From: Salinibacter grassmerensis
GTDB lineage: Bacteria > Bacteroidota > Rhodothermia > Rhodothermales > Salinibacteraceae
Assembly (NCBI RefSeq): GCF_947077765.1
Contig: NZ_CAMTTF010000001.1
Coordinates: forward strand, 780,818 to 844,817
Reading direction: 5' to 3'
Length of the DNA stretch: 64,000 bases
Under the pieces are notes generated by a model. The model saw only the letters and a program-made list of their open reading frames with translations, did no database searches and had not been told where the DNA came from. Below, in pieces: positions 1 through 8,114 of this stretch; positions within the stretch are counted from its first letter, which is position 1, and each line of letters starts with the position of its first letter. The translations under genes were made by a program, and so were the position numbers.

Positions 1-239
1 TGCGTCACGGTTTGGACCTCCATGCGCTGCGGGGCCGCGCTGTCAACCGCATCCCCCTCCACGGGCGTCACCGGCAGAAAGTCCATGGGGTTGGATGCGT
101 CTCCCTCGTCGGGCGTCACCACGTTGAACACACAGATGGTGGCGCCGGACCGCAGCGCTAGGTGCGCGGCGTGGGCGAACGCGTCCTCGGCCACCGAGGA
201 GAAGTCGGTCGGGAACAGAATGGTGTCAATGTTGAGCAT
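1..239 (-). CDS. Universal stress protein (UspA family), N-terminal part
   Basis: The minus strand reads from an ATG at 239 and runs off the left edge, giving 79 codons with no stop. The start MLNIDTILFPTDFSS followed by an AEDAFAHAAHLA helix is the typical first beta strand and helix of a UspA domain (strand ending in PTDFS, then an Ala-rich helix). UspA proteins are cytoplasmic stress proteins, often nucleotide binding. The gene lies 44 bases downstream of the NarL-type regulator on the same strand and could be cotranscribed with it. The C-terminus is outside the window, so it is unknown whether it has one or two Usp domains. Confidence 0.85.
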   Translation of the reverse strand, partial: MLNIDTILFPTDFSSVAEDAFAHAAHLALRSGATICVFNVVTPDEGDASNPMDFLPVTPVEGDAVDSAAPQRMEVQTVT

Positions 240-283
240 CGGAAGGGGTACAGAATCAGAGACGAAACGGTGAGGAAACGAGA

Positions 284-937
284 TTATGTGCTCTCTTCGC
301 TCTCCACCCACTGCACGGCGTGCTTCATGAGCTCGTTGGCGGAGTCGAAGTTGAGCTTGTTCTTGATCCGGGCCCGGTACGACTCGACGGTCTTGACGGA
401 CAGGTGGAGCCGTTCGGCGATGTCGCGCGTCGAGAGGCCCTGCCCCGTCAGCTCAAACACCTCTAGTTCGCGGTCGCTCAACACTTCGAGCGGCGACTGC
501 ATGATGCGCTCGCGCCCGCCCTCGGCCATGCTCTGCAGCAGTCGCTCGTTGATCTCCTCGCTTACGAAGATGCGGCCGTTGAGCACTTTCCGGATGGCCT
601 GCACAATGTCGTCGCCGGCCTCCTGCTTCATCACGTAGCCCCGAGCCCCGGCCCGGATGCAGCGCTCGGCGTAGAGGGTCTCATCGTGCCGGGAGACGAC
701 CAGAATCTGCACGTCAGGGGCCCGCGACTGGAGGTGCTTGATCAGCTCCATCCCGCTCATGCCGGGCAGGGAAATGTCCACAATGACGAGGCTGGGGGAC
801 AGGTCCTCAATTTCGCTGAGGACCTCCTCGGCACTGTCCATCTGGCCGGCCACGTTGAGGTCGGCCTCCGCCTCAATGGTGCGGGACAGGCCCTTTCGCA
901 GGAGCGGATGGTCGTCGACCAGTACGATGTCTTTCAT
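284..937 (-). CDS. NarL/FixJ-family response regulator
   Basis: The protein has 217 residues. Residues 1-120 are a receiver domain: acidic pair VDDH at 8-10, phospho-acceptor Asp54 in VIVDISLPGMSG, and Lys in VMKQE. Residues about 148-210 are a LuxR-type helix-turn-helix with SDRELEVFELTGQGLS and the recognition helix HLSVKTVESYRARIKNKL. The ATG at 937 was chosen over an upstream in-frame start at 1015 because the receiver begins at MKDIVLVDDH. It follows a HisKA_3 histidine kinase on the same strand after about 200 bases, the usual partner for this class. By family it is a DNA-binding transcription activator; its targets may include the adjacent universal stress genes, which is inference. 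Confidence 0.93.
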   Translation of the reverse strand: MKDIVLVDDHPLLRKGLSRTIEAEADLNVAGQMDSAEEVLSEIEDLSPSLVIVDISLPGMSGMELIKHLQSRAPDVQILVVSRHDETLYAERCIRAGARGYVMKQEAGDDIVQAIRKVLNGRIFVSEEINERLLQSMAEGGRERIMQSPLEVLSDRELEVFELTGQGLSTRDIAERLHLSVKTVESYRARIKNKLNFDSANELMKHAVQWVESEEST

Positions 938-1097
938 GGGAGGGCACGGTGCGGTGGCAAAAGAAGGAGGACGTGCATCCCTGCTCCAATTCACGTGGCT
1001 TCGTGCAGGCAGCAAACAGGATAACGTGTATTGCGGGGAACGGAAAGTATCGAGTCGGGCCGGTCATCTGTATCGGGGGGCTGTCGTTTTTCCCTGT

Positions 1098-1109
1098 GGG
1101 GGATCCCCC
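1098..1109. promoter_or_regulatory. Perfect 12-bp palindrome between kinase and regulator genes
   Basis: GGGGGATCCCCC is a perfect palindrome in the roughly 200-base gap between the kinase stop (1135) and the regulator start (937). It could be an operator for the regulator gene or, less likely because it has no loop, part of an attenuator. No function is shown by the sequence itself. Confidence 0.3.
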
Positions 1110-1134
1110 GACGAGAGGCTGTTCTCGACGCGCA

Positions 1135-2508
1135 CTACGACTCGGCCGGTACAGGAGCCCGGTCCTCGTCCACGACCACGTCGGCCGTCCGGGGGATTGT
1201 GCAGGTGACCACCGTTCCGTCCCCGAGCTCGCTTTTGATTTCGAGGCCGCCCCCGATGATGCGGGCACGATACTGCATGATGTGGACCCCCATCCCGGAG
1301 CTGTCCGCCACGTCGGGGTCGAAGCCAGTGCCGTCGTCCCGCACCTGGAGGCGGATCTGCTCGTCGCCGGAGGCCAAAACGATCTTGAGGTCGTCGGCCT
1401 CGCCGTGGCGCACGGCGTTGCTCACGGCCTCCTGCGCGATGCGGTAGAGGTGCGTCGCGACCGTGTTGTTGTGAACGAGAACGGTGTCGACCTCCCGGAA
1501 CGAACACCCCACGTTGAACATCCGCACGGCATTTTGGGAAAGGCGACGCAGGGCCTCGGTCAGGCCGTTGCCCTCCACGTCCACCGGAATCAGGCCGTGC
1601 GACAAGTCGCGGGCGTACTGGTCGGCCTCCTTGACGTGATCGGTGATTTCGGCCATGTCCTCGGCGCGCTCGTGGCCCTCCTCCTCCAGTTGCCGGGCCA
1701 GGTCCTGGCTCAGCAGGCCGATGCCCGTCAGCATCTGCCCGAGGCCGTCGTGCAGGTCCTGTCCAATGCGGCGGCGCTCCCCTTCACTGATCTCCAGGAT
1801 CTCCTTCTCGAGCCGGCGCCGCTCGCTAATGTCGCGCACGATGCCGGTGAAGAGAAGCCGATCGCCCAGCTCCACCTCGCTCACGGCCAAGTCCATTGGG
1901 AAGGTCGATCCGTCCTTGCGACGGCCCCACACCTCTCGCCCGATGCCGATGATGCGCCTACGCCCGGTTTCGTGGTAGTTTCGAAGGTACTCGTCGTGCT
2001 CGTCGCGGTACGGAGGCGGCATGAGCACCTTCACATTTTCCCCAATCACGTCCTCGGCGTCGTACCCGAAGATGTTCTCGGCGGCCTCGTTAAACGATTC
2101 GATGTGCCCATCCGCGTCGATTGTGATGATGCCGTCGACCGTCGTTTCGAGGACGGCCTGGGCCTTCGCCTCGCTCTCGCGCTGGTCCTGCCGCACGCGC
2201 TTGTGGCGGAGCACCACCGCTACTGCGGTCCAGAGGCCGGCCAGCACCAGGCCGCGTTCCATGAGTGCCTCGGCCGGAACGGAGGCCTCGAACTGGAGGG
2301 CATACCCGAGTCCGACGAACACTGTCGTCAGAAGGCCAAATCCGATCGCGGGGCCCCGTCCTTCGAGGAAGAGGGTCAGCAGGATGACCGCGACCTGAAG
2401 CATCTCTACGGTCGCCCCCATCGGCAGCATCCAATCCAGGAGAAACAGTGCCCCAGACAGCAGGCCGAGGCCGACGTAGAGCAGAACACGTCGCGAGGGA
2501 AGGGGCAT
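1135..2508 (-). CDS. Membrane PAS sensor histidine kinase, FixL-like, HisKA_3 type
   Basis: The protein has 457 residues. Residues 8-100 hold three or four membrane segments. A PAS domain follows (about 115-230), then HisKA_3 with phospho-acceptor His253 in RRRIGQDLHDGLGQ, and an HATPase with DDGTGFD and GMGVHIMQYRA. The PAS domain strongly resembles the haem PAS of FixL: it has MPPPYRDEHDEY with His171 at the position of the FixL proximal haem ligand, and IIGIGR with Arg191 at the position of the FixL oxygen-sensing Arg. The residue matching FixL His214 is Arg here. The ATG at 2508 is preferred because the ORF upstream lacks recognisable domains. It presumably phosphorylates the NarL-type regulator encoded just downstream. 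Haem binding is inferred, since many FixL-like PAS domains have not been tested. Confidence 0.93.
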   Translation of the reverse strand: MPLPSRRVLLYVGLGLLSGALFLLDWMLPMGATVEMLQVAVILLTLFLEGRGPAIGFGLLTTVFVGLGYALQFEASVPAEALMERGLVLAGLWTAVAVVLRHKRVRQDQRESEAKAQAVLETTVDGIITIDADGHIESFNEAAENIFGYDAEDVIGENVKVLMPPPYRDEHDEYLRNYHETGRRRIIGIGREVWGRRKDGSTFPMDLAVSEVELGDRLLFTGIVRDISERRRLEKEILEISEGERRRIGQDLHDGLGQMLTGIGLLSQDLARQLEEEGHERAEDMAEITDHVKEADQYARDLSHGLIPVDVEGNGLTEALRRLSQNAVRMFNVGCSFREVDTVLVHNNTVATHLYRIAQEAVSNAVRHGEADDLKIVLASGDEQIRLQVRDDGTGFDPDVADSSGMGVHIMQYRARIIGGGLEIKSELGDGTVVTCTIPRTADVVVDEDRAPVPAES

Positions 2509-2582
2509 GCGGGGAAATGGGGGGCGGGCGGAGAACAGGGGCGCCGGGAGCGACGAGGAAACTGCGGCGTGGTGTAGTGGGC

Positions 2583-2599
2583 GTGGGAAATGTCCCCAC
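2583..2599. promoter_or_regulatory. Inverted repeat in the divergent kinase/Usp promoter region
   Basis: GTGGG and CCCAC half sites, separated by seven bases, lie between the divergent kinase (start 2508) and the tandem-Usp gene (start 2757). The G-rich/C-rich arms are of the kind bound by NarL-family dimers. It is a candidate operator only, and the arms are short. Confidence 0.25.
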
Positions 2600-2756
2600 G
2601 GTCGCTTTTTGGGAGTTCCTACGACGGAATGGGGTGACCACCGGACCGATGAAGCAGTCCGCACAGCGCTTTTTGTTAATGTTCTTTGCGGGGCAGAGTT
2701 CGTCTCGTCTGTCGTTGTTGGCGGTAGTGCCTTCCTGTTACCCGTTCCGGTCCGCC

Positions 2757-3605
2757 ATGCTCCACGCCGCCCACATTCTGTGTCTGGGGTCGCCCACGTC
2801 GGCGGTTGGTACGCAGGCCGCGCACCTGGCCCGTCGCCTGGGGGCGACGCTTCACATAATGTCTCCCCCATCCTCCGACCCGGCCGCCACCGGGGCGACG
2901 AGAGCGACCCCAGCCTCTGTGAAAGAGGCGGCGATACCGAAACGAATCGTCGAGACGCAGCCCAGCTCCGTGGCGGCGGTGCTCCAGTATGCATGCGACC
3001 AGGACATCGACCTCGTGGTGGCCGACACCCCGCGCGACCGTGGGCCGGTTCCGCCGTTTGCCACCGACGTGTCTCAGGCGCTCACTCGGCGCCTCGACTG
3101 CCCCGTTTTTGTTGTGGAGCGACAGGGCGACCCGGACGCAATTCAGCGTCTCCTCGTGCCCACCGACCTGTCCGACTGCGCCCTCCGTGCCTTCCGGTAC
3201 GCCGTAGCGCTGGCACGCCTGTACGATGCCACCATCGACGCCCTACACGTGATTGAGTCCCTTCCGTACGTGGCCCTTACGCCCACGGATCGGCTCTCGC
3301 TAGGAGCCACGACGCTGTCGGAGCGCCGGGGGCGCCGCCGGCTTCGCGCCTTTCTCCAGGAAGGAGAGGCGGCGGACGTGCAGGTGCAGCCCCACATTAC
3401 GCACGGTGACGCCGCGGATCAGATCAGCCGCTTTGCCGACCAGGCCGACGTGGATTTAATGGTGCTTTCGGCCCATGGCAACGACGACGAAGTAGGCCCG
3501 TTTGGGCCGGTCGGCACGCGGGTGCTGGGGCGAGTGGCCTGTCCCTTGTTTTTGTTGCGGGCCTCCGGGCCGTCGCTTCTCACCCCGCCCGACGAGGTGG
3601 CGTAG
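2757..3605 (+). CDS. Tandem-domain universal stress protein
   Basis: The protein has 282 residues with two UspA-like halves. The first (MLHAAHILCLGSP, about 1-125) is divergent; the second (about 130-275) is canonical, with IQRLLVPTDLSDCALRAFRYA and, near the end, DLMVLSAHGNDD, GPVGTRVLGRVACPLFLLR. The ATG at 2757 is chosen because the Usp fold begins directly there. It is divergent from the FixL-like kinase and is the second Usp gene flanking that two-component system. Universal stress proteins of this type are cytoplasmic and often induced by starvation or low oxygen. The first domain lacks a clear nucleotide-binding G-x-G motif. Confidence 0.88.
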   Translation: MLHAAHILCLGSPTSAVGTQAAHLARRLGATLHIMSPPSSDPAATGATRATPASVKEAAIPKRIVETQPSSVAAVLQYACDQDIDLVVADTPRDRGPVPPFATDVSQALTRRLDCPVFVVERQGDPDAIQRLLVPTDLSDCALRAFRYAVALARLYDATIDALHVIESLPYVALTPTDRLSLGATTLSERRGRRRLRAFLQEGEAADVQVQPHITHGDAADQISRFADQADVDLMVLSAHGNDDEVGPFGPVGTRVLGRVACPLFLLRASGPSLLTPPDEVA

Positions 3606-3725
3606 TCGTGCCCGCAGTCCGTGGTCGAACGATCGCCACTCGCCGCCGGGATGGACGCCGTCGGCCGCCTTCATTACGTTGGTATTCCCACCGTTCGCTG
3701 ACCTTCTGCATTAGCTTGCACATTC

Positions 3726-4568
3726 ATGCCCACAACCGTTCCCTCCTCGTCCCCGGACTCGCCCCCCGCGACGCTTCCGGCGCCGTCTCCCACTCAGCCC
3801 GTGGCGGGCCGCCCGGTCGACACCGACGCGCCGGCGTTCGACTGGACACCGGTGCCCGACGCGACCCGCTATCGGGTCCAGATCGCGGGCACGGAGGCCT
3901 TCGAGGCCGTCCACTACGACGAGACAATGGATCGCGGAACCGCCGTGTCCCTCGGGGCCGTCCTCCCCGACGAGGTCGCCACGGCCTGTTGGCGTGTGCG
4001 GGCGGAGGGGGCGGACGAAGCCCGGTCCGACTGGGGCGAGCCGGCCCGCTTCTCGGTTCCGTCGGCGGGACTGGAGGACGCCGACGGCACAGTCCGGGTG
4101 GAGGCGCCGCCGGTGCCGCTTCACCCCACGAGCGACCAGGATCCCCCGCTCGATCAGAGTGCTGTTCCGTTCACGTGGGAGGCCGTGCCGGAGGCCACGG
4201 GCTACCAACTGCAGGTGGCTCCGGCCGAGACTCCCGAGGACCCGATCGTCGACCTCACGGTTGACCAGACCACGTCGGTCACCCTCTACGACACGCTGTC
4301 CGGAGAGGGCACGTCGTTTCACTGGCGCGTGCGCCCGCTTTTCCGCGTGGCCGAGCCGGGGCCCTGGAGCGATTCGGTTCCGTTCGCCGTCGCGCCGCCG
4401 GCAGACGACGAGGAGCAGACCCCGGAGGCCGAGGGCCCGCGGGCGTCGGCCCGGATCGCGGGGCCGGCCACACAGGCCCGAACGAGCACGACCCTCTCGC
4501 TCGCGGTGTCTTTGCTCGCCGTGCTGAGCTTTATCGCCACCATCGCGCTCATCGTGTTCGCCGGATAG
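3726..4568 (+). CDS. Fibronectin type III-like protein with C-terminal membrane anchor
   Basis: The protein has 280 residues. A Pro/Ser-rich start is followed by two Fn3-like repeats. The first (about 38-120) has FDWTPVPDATRYRVQIA and ACWRVRAEGAD; the second (about 135-230) has FTWEAVPEATGYQLQVAPA and FHWRVRPLF. A low-complexity linker leads to a single hydrophobic helix at the extreme C-terminus (TTLSLAVSLLAVLSFIATIA). There is no N-terminal signal peptide, so the topology suggests a tail-anchored protein with cytoplasmic Fn3 domains. The role is unknown. It lies just upstream of lactate dehydrogenase on the same strand. Confidence 0.7.
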   Translation: MPTTVPSSSPDSPPATLPAPSPTQPVAGRPVDTDAPAFDWTPVPDATRYRVQIAGTEAFEAVHYDETMDRGTAVSLGAVLPDEVATACWRVRAEGADEARSDWGEPARFSVPSAGLEDADGTVRVEAPPVPLHPTSDQDPPLDQSAVPFTWEAVPEATGYQLQVAPAETPEDPIVDLTVDQTTSVTLYDTLSGEGTSFHWRVRPLFRVAEPGPWSDSVPFAVAPPADDEEQTPEAEGPRASARIAGPATQARTSTTLSLAVSLLAVLSFIATIALIVFAG

Positions 4569-4612
4569 CCCGGCGAAGCGTTCTCACTTCACCCTCACAA
4601 TGCCCCTGTTCT

Positions 4613-5563
4613 ATGATTCAGCGACGCACCGTCGGCATCGTTGGCACCGGCAACGTCGGCACCGCGGCCGCCTATGCCATGTTCAACCAGAGCCTCGCCA
4701 GTGAAATCCTGCTCCTCGACCAGGACACCCGCCGGGCCGAGGGGGAGGCCATGGACCTCATGCACGGCCAGCAACTGGTGGGAGGCATCACGTGCCGCGC
4801 GGTCGAGTACTCGGCCCTCAGCAACGCCCAGATCATTGTCCTCTCGGCGGGGGCGAGTCAGCAATCGCCGGACGAGACGCGTCTCGATCTGCTACAGCGC
4901 AACGCGAAGATCTTCCGCGAGATCATCATCCAGCTCGACAAGCACGCGCCGAACGCGATCCTCGTGGTGGCGACGAATCCCGTCGACGTGCTCACCTACA
5001 TCTGCCAGGAGATGAGCAGCCGGCCAAACCGACGCATCCTGGGCACCGGCACGCTGCTGGACACGGCCCGCTTCCGGGCGCTACTGGGGCGGCACTACGG
5101 GGTGGATCCCCGCTCGGTGCACGCGTACATTCTTGGGGAGCACGGTGATTCCGAGGTCCCCATCTGGAGCAACGCCACAATTGGGGGGCAAGAGATCCAC
5201 GGAGAGACCGTGTTGGGGAAGGAGTGGGACGAAGGGACGATGCAGTCGATTTTCGAGCAGGCGCGCGACGCAGCCTACGAAATTATCGACCGGAAGGGCC
5301 ATACAGACACCGCCATTGGCCTGGTCATCGCCCGCATCGTCCGCGCCGTGCTTGAGGATCAGCAGAACGTGCTGCCCGTCAGCACACGGACCGACGGTGC
5401 GTACGGCATCGATGACGTGTGCCTGAGCGTCCCGTGCGTCGTGGGACTGGAGGGCATGGAGAAGCGTGTGGACCCGGAGTTCAGCGACGGGGAGCGAGAG
5501 GCCCTCCGCGAATCCGCTCAAGCCCTCCGCGAGAGCCGTGCCGATCTAAAGGTGGGGACGTAG
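4613..5563 (+). CDS. ldh: L-lactate dehydrogenase
   Basis: The protein has 316 residues and is a member of the LDH/MDH family. It has the Rossmann motif VGIVGTGNVG at 7-16, Asp150 and Arg153 in LLDTARF, and the catalytic His177 in LGEHGDS. The substrate-specificity loop reads ASQQSPDETR, with Gln residues where malate dehydrogenases carry Arg, which supports pyruvate/lactate as the substrate pair. The loop is one residue longer than in typical LDHs. The enzyme is cytoplasmic and interconverts pyruvate and L-lactate with NAD(H). No allosteric site can be judged from sequence alone. A related 2-hydroxyacid dehydrogenase specificity is possible. Confidence 0.9.
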   Translation: MIQRRTVGIVGTGNVGTAAAYAMFNQSLASEILLLDQDTRRAEGEAMDLMHGQQLVGGITCRAVEYSALSNAQIIVLSAGASQQSPDETRLDLLQRNAKIFREIIIQLDKHAPNAILVVATNPVDVLTYICQEMSSRPNRRILGTGTLLDTARFRALLGRHYGVDPRSVHAYILGEHGDSEVPIWSNATIGGQEIHGETVLGKEWDEGTMQSIFEQARDAAYEIIDRKGHTDTAIGLVIARIVRAVLEDQQNVLPVSTRTDGAYGIDDVCLSVPCVVGLEGMEKRVDPEFSDGEREALRESAQALRESRADLKVGT

Positions 5564-5610
5564 CGACCGCCGGTGAGAGACCCGGGGCGAACAGAACTGG
5601 CGCCCAGAAT

Positions 5611-6810
5611 CTACGACGTCGGGAGGTCCGGCTTGGTCACGCCCGACGCTTCCGAGGCGTCCTCATCCGCGGCGGCCTCGTCGTCGGTGGGGGCGCCGTC
5701 CCCAGTGGTGGCCGCGGCAGGCTCGTCGTTGCCCGCCTCGTCCTCCTCGTCCCAGTTTTCGATGGCCTCCAGGACGGTGTCCACGATCTCGTCCTCCGGG
5801 ACCGTGTCCACCACCTCGCCGTGCTTGAAGAAGTGGGCGCGGCCTCGTCCCAGAGAGACGCCGAGGTCGGCCCCTTCGGCCTCCCCAGGGCCATTAACGG
5901 CGCAGCCCATCAGGGCCACGTCAAGGTTCTTGTCGAAGCCCCGCTCCGCGACGGCCTGCTCTACTTCCTCCACGACGGTGAAGAGGTCGCCCACGAGCCG
6001 CCCGCAAGTGGGGCACGCGATGATGTTGACGCCGGGCCGCCCGATCCCCAGCGACTTGAGGATGCGGTGTCCCACTTTCACCTCCTCCACCGGATCGGCA
6101 GCCAGGGAGACGCGAATCGTATCGCCGATGCCGTCGGCCAGCAGCGACCCAATCCCGATCGAGCTCTTGACCGTGCCGGTGTCGAGCGTGCCGCTCTCCG
6201 TCACCCCCAGATGCAGCGGGTAGTTCGTCTCCTCGGCCACCTTGCGGTAGGCCTGAATCATCATGTAGGGATCGGAGTGCTTCACCGAGATCACGATGTC
6301 TTCGAAGTCGTTGCGCCTGCAGACCTCCACGTGGCGCATGGCACTCTCGAAGAGGGCCTGCGGCTTTGGGTAGCCGTGCTTGTCGAGAATATCTTCTTCC
6401 AGAGACCCGGAGTTGACGCCAATCCGGATCGGAACGCCGGCCTCCTTCGCGGCCTCCAGCACCTCGCGCTCCCACTCGCGCTTGCCAATGTTGCCGGGGT
6501 TGATGCGCACCTTGTCGATGCCCGCCTCGATGGCCTTGAGGGCGTACTGGTAGTTGAAGTGAATGTCGGCCACGACGGGCACGGGCGCGCCCTGCACGAT
6601 GTCTTTCAGTGCGTCGGCGTCTTCGGGACGGGGCACGGCCACGCGCACCACGTCGGCGCCCGCGTCCGCCACCCGCTCAATTTCTTCGAGGGTCGTCTCC
6701 ACCTCGTGCGTCTTCGAGACGGTCATGGTTTGTACAGAGATCGGCGCTTCTCCTCCGATTTGGACATCACCAACCTGGACGGGGCGGGATGAGCGACGAG
6801 GACGTTCCAT
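5611..6810 (-). CDS. ispG: 4-hydroxy-3-methylbut-2-enyl diphosphate synthase
   Basis: The protein has 399 residues and catalyses the iron-sulfur dependent penultimate step of the MEP isoprenoid pathway. The TIM-barrel part has VQTMTVSKTHEVETT, VRVAVPR, VADIHFNYQYAL and VRINPGNIG. The C-terminal part supplies the [4Fe-4S] ligands: two Cys in IIACPTCGR, one in MGCAVNGPGEAEGA, and the Glu that follows. About 55 residues of acidic, Ala-rich tail extend beyond the conserved end, as is common in halophiles. This is the compact two-domain form, not the long form with an inserted domain seen in many Bacteroidetes. ispE, another gene of the pathway, is also in this window. Confidence 0.95.
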   Translation of the reverse strand: MERPRRSSRPVQVGDVQIGGEAPISVQTMTVSKTHEVETTLEEIERVADAGADVVRVAVPRPEDADALKDIVQGAPVPVVADIHFNYQYALKAIEAGIDKVRINPGNIGKREWEREVLEAAKEAGVPIRIGVNSGSLEEDILDKHGYPKPQALFESAMRHVEVCRRNDFEDIVISVKHSDPYMMIQAYRKVAEETNYPLHLGVTESGTLDTGTVKSSIGIGSLLADGIGDTIRVSLAADPVEEVKVGHRILKSLGIGRPGVNIIACPTCGRLVGDLFTVVEEVEQAVAERGFDKNLDVALMGCAVNGPGEAEGADLGVSLGRGRAHFFKHGEVVDTVPEDEIVDTVLEAIENWDEEDEAGNDEPAAATTGDGAPTDDEAAADEDASEASGVTKPDLPTS

Positions 6811-6972
6811 AGACCGAAGCGAATTTAGTAGCGAAAGTAGGTGTGAAGGCGAAGGGGAGTCACGTTGCGCATCCGCGGTCGACGCTGTATCGGCACGTCC
6901 CGGGATGGCTCTCGGGTCGATCCTGGCGGGCCTGGACCGCTACATGGCGCGGCCCGTCATGCTCTAGGGGCA

Positions 6973-7917
6973 TCAGGACTCGCTGGCCTCGTACAGGATC
7001 CGCTTTTCCTCCTCACTGAGCGCATCGTATCCCTCCTCACTGATTTTGTCGAGGATGCGGTCGACCTCTTTGGTGTGGCCGGCGGACGTGCCCGAGGCCC
7101 CATTGGTGTCGCCGGGACGCTGAGTGGGGGCGGGGTCCGAGGAAGAGGAAGACGAGGACTGAAACCAGCCCGTGACACGGGCCACCAGTCCGGAGCCGGA
7201 GCGGCGGGAGGAGCGGCCCCGAAACAGAACGCCGATTCCCGGGAGCGTCCCGAGGGCACCCTGTTGATTCTTGGCGTAGAGGAAGCCGGTGAGGGCGCCG
7301 CCCCAGTGGGCCGCGACGGCCGTGTTGCCGCCGGGGCGCAGCGCCATCAGCGCGTCGATGGCGAGAAACCCGACGACGACCCACAGCAGGGGCACGACCC
7401 CGAAGAAGAGCAGTCGGATCTGTTTGTACGGGTACAGAATCGCCACGGTCGTCAGCACGCCGAGCACCGAGGCAGAGGCCCCCAGCACCGGAATGCTCTG
7501 TCCGCCCTGCATCCCGCCCGAAATGCCGGGCGCGATCGGGCTCAGGAGCAGACAGATGAGCGCGCCGCCGACGGCCGTCGTGAGGTACACGCTCCAGAAC
7601 TGCTCCGACCCCTGCATCCGCTCAAATTCGCGCCCCACCCAGAAGAGCAGAAGCATGTTGATCCCGATATGGAACAGCCCGGTGTGCATGAAGCTGTACG
7701 TCACCAGCTGCCAGGGCTCCAGCAGGATGTCCGGAAACACCGGGTGCAGCGCCAAGTGCGACCGGACGAAAAAGAGCCCGGTGCTCCACAGGTTCAGAAA
7801 CTGCAGGGCCACCCACACCACCACGTTGATTGTGATGATGGTGCGCAGCGCCGACGGCTGCTGGTAGTACCACGTCTTGAAGTCGTACACGGTCGATTGC
7901 TGGGCTGTTGGCCCCAA
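6973..7917 (-). CDS. Rhomboid family intramembrane serine protease
   Basis: The protein has up to 314 residues with about six membrane helices. Rhomboid signatures are HIGINMLLLFWVG (helix 2), the catalytic Ser in LGASASVLGVL (helix 4, GASA in place of the usual GxSG), and His in AHWGGALTGF (helix 6). The C-terminal tail ends in ILDKISEEGYDALSEEEKR, an acidic helix common in rhomboids of this phylum. The open frame begins with TTG at 7917 immediately after an in-frame TGA; a GTG at 7890 is an alternative start. A second rhomboid lies about 200 bases upstream on the same strand. Substrates are unknown. Confidence 0.88.
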   Translation of the reverse strand: MGPTAQQSTVYDFKTWYYQQPSALRTIITINVVVWVALQFLNLWSTGLFFVRSHLALHPVFPDILLEPWQLVTYSFMHTGLFHIGINMLLLFWVGREFERMQGSEQFWSVYLTTAVGGALICLLLSPIAPGISGGMQGGQSIPVLGASASVLGVLTTVAILYPYKQIRLLFFGVVPLLWVVVGFLAIDALMALRPGGNTAVAAHWGGALTGFLYAKNQQGALGTLPGIGVLFRGRSSRRSGSGLVARVTGWFQSSSSSSSDPAPTQRPGDTNGASGTSAGHTKEVDRILDKISEEGYDALSEEEKRILYEASES

Positions 7918-8114
7918 TCAAAGGCAAAAGAGGAGAACGCACCGTTTCGGACGGTCCGTCCGCCGGATACGCCGGCTTATACCACGGAGTGGGGGCAAGG
8001 TTTGCCGGAGTGGATTCGACGGATGGAATGCCTGGGAAAGTCGGGGCTGAGGGGCAATGCTCAAGTTCGTGGCGGGCGACGCGTGCCTGTGCGGCCCCGC
8101 TCAAGAAGGGCTGG

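Noticed and set aside
949-2577. A 542-codon open frame on the plus strand
   Set aside because: It is antisense to the histidine kinase, which has clear domains. High G+C content keeps the complementary frame open.
5419-6792. A 457-codon plus-strand open frame
   Set aside because: It is antisense to ispG and has no domain content.
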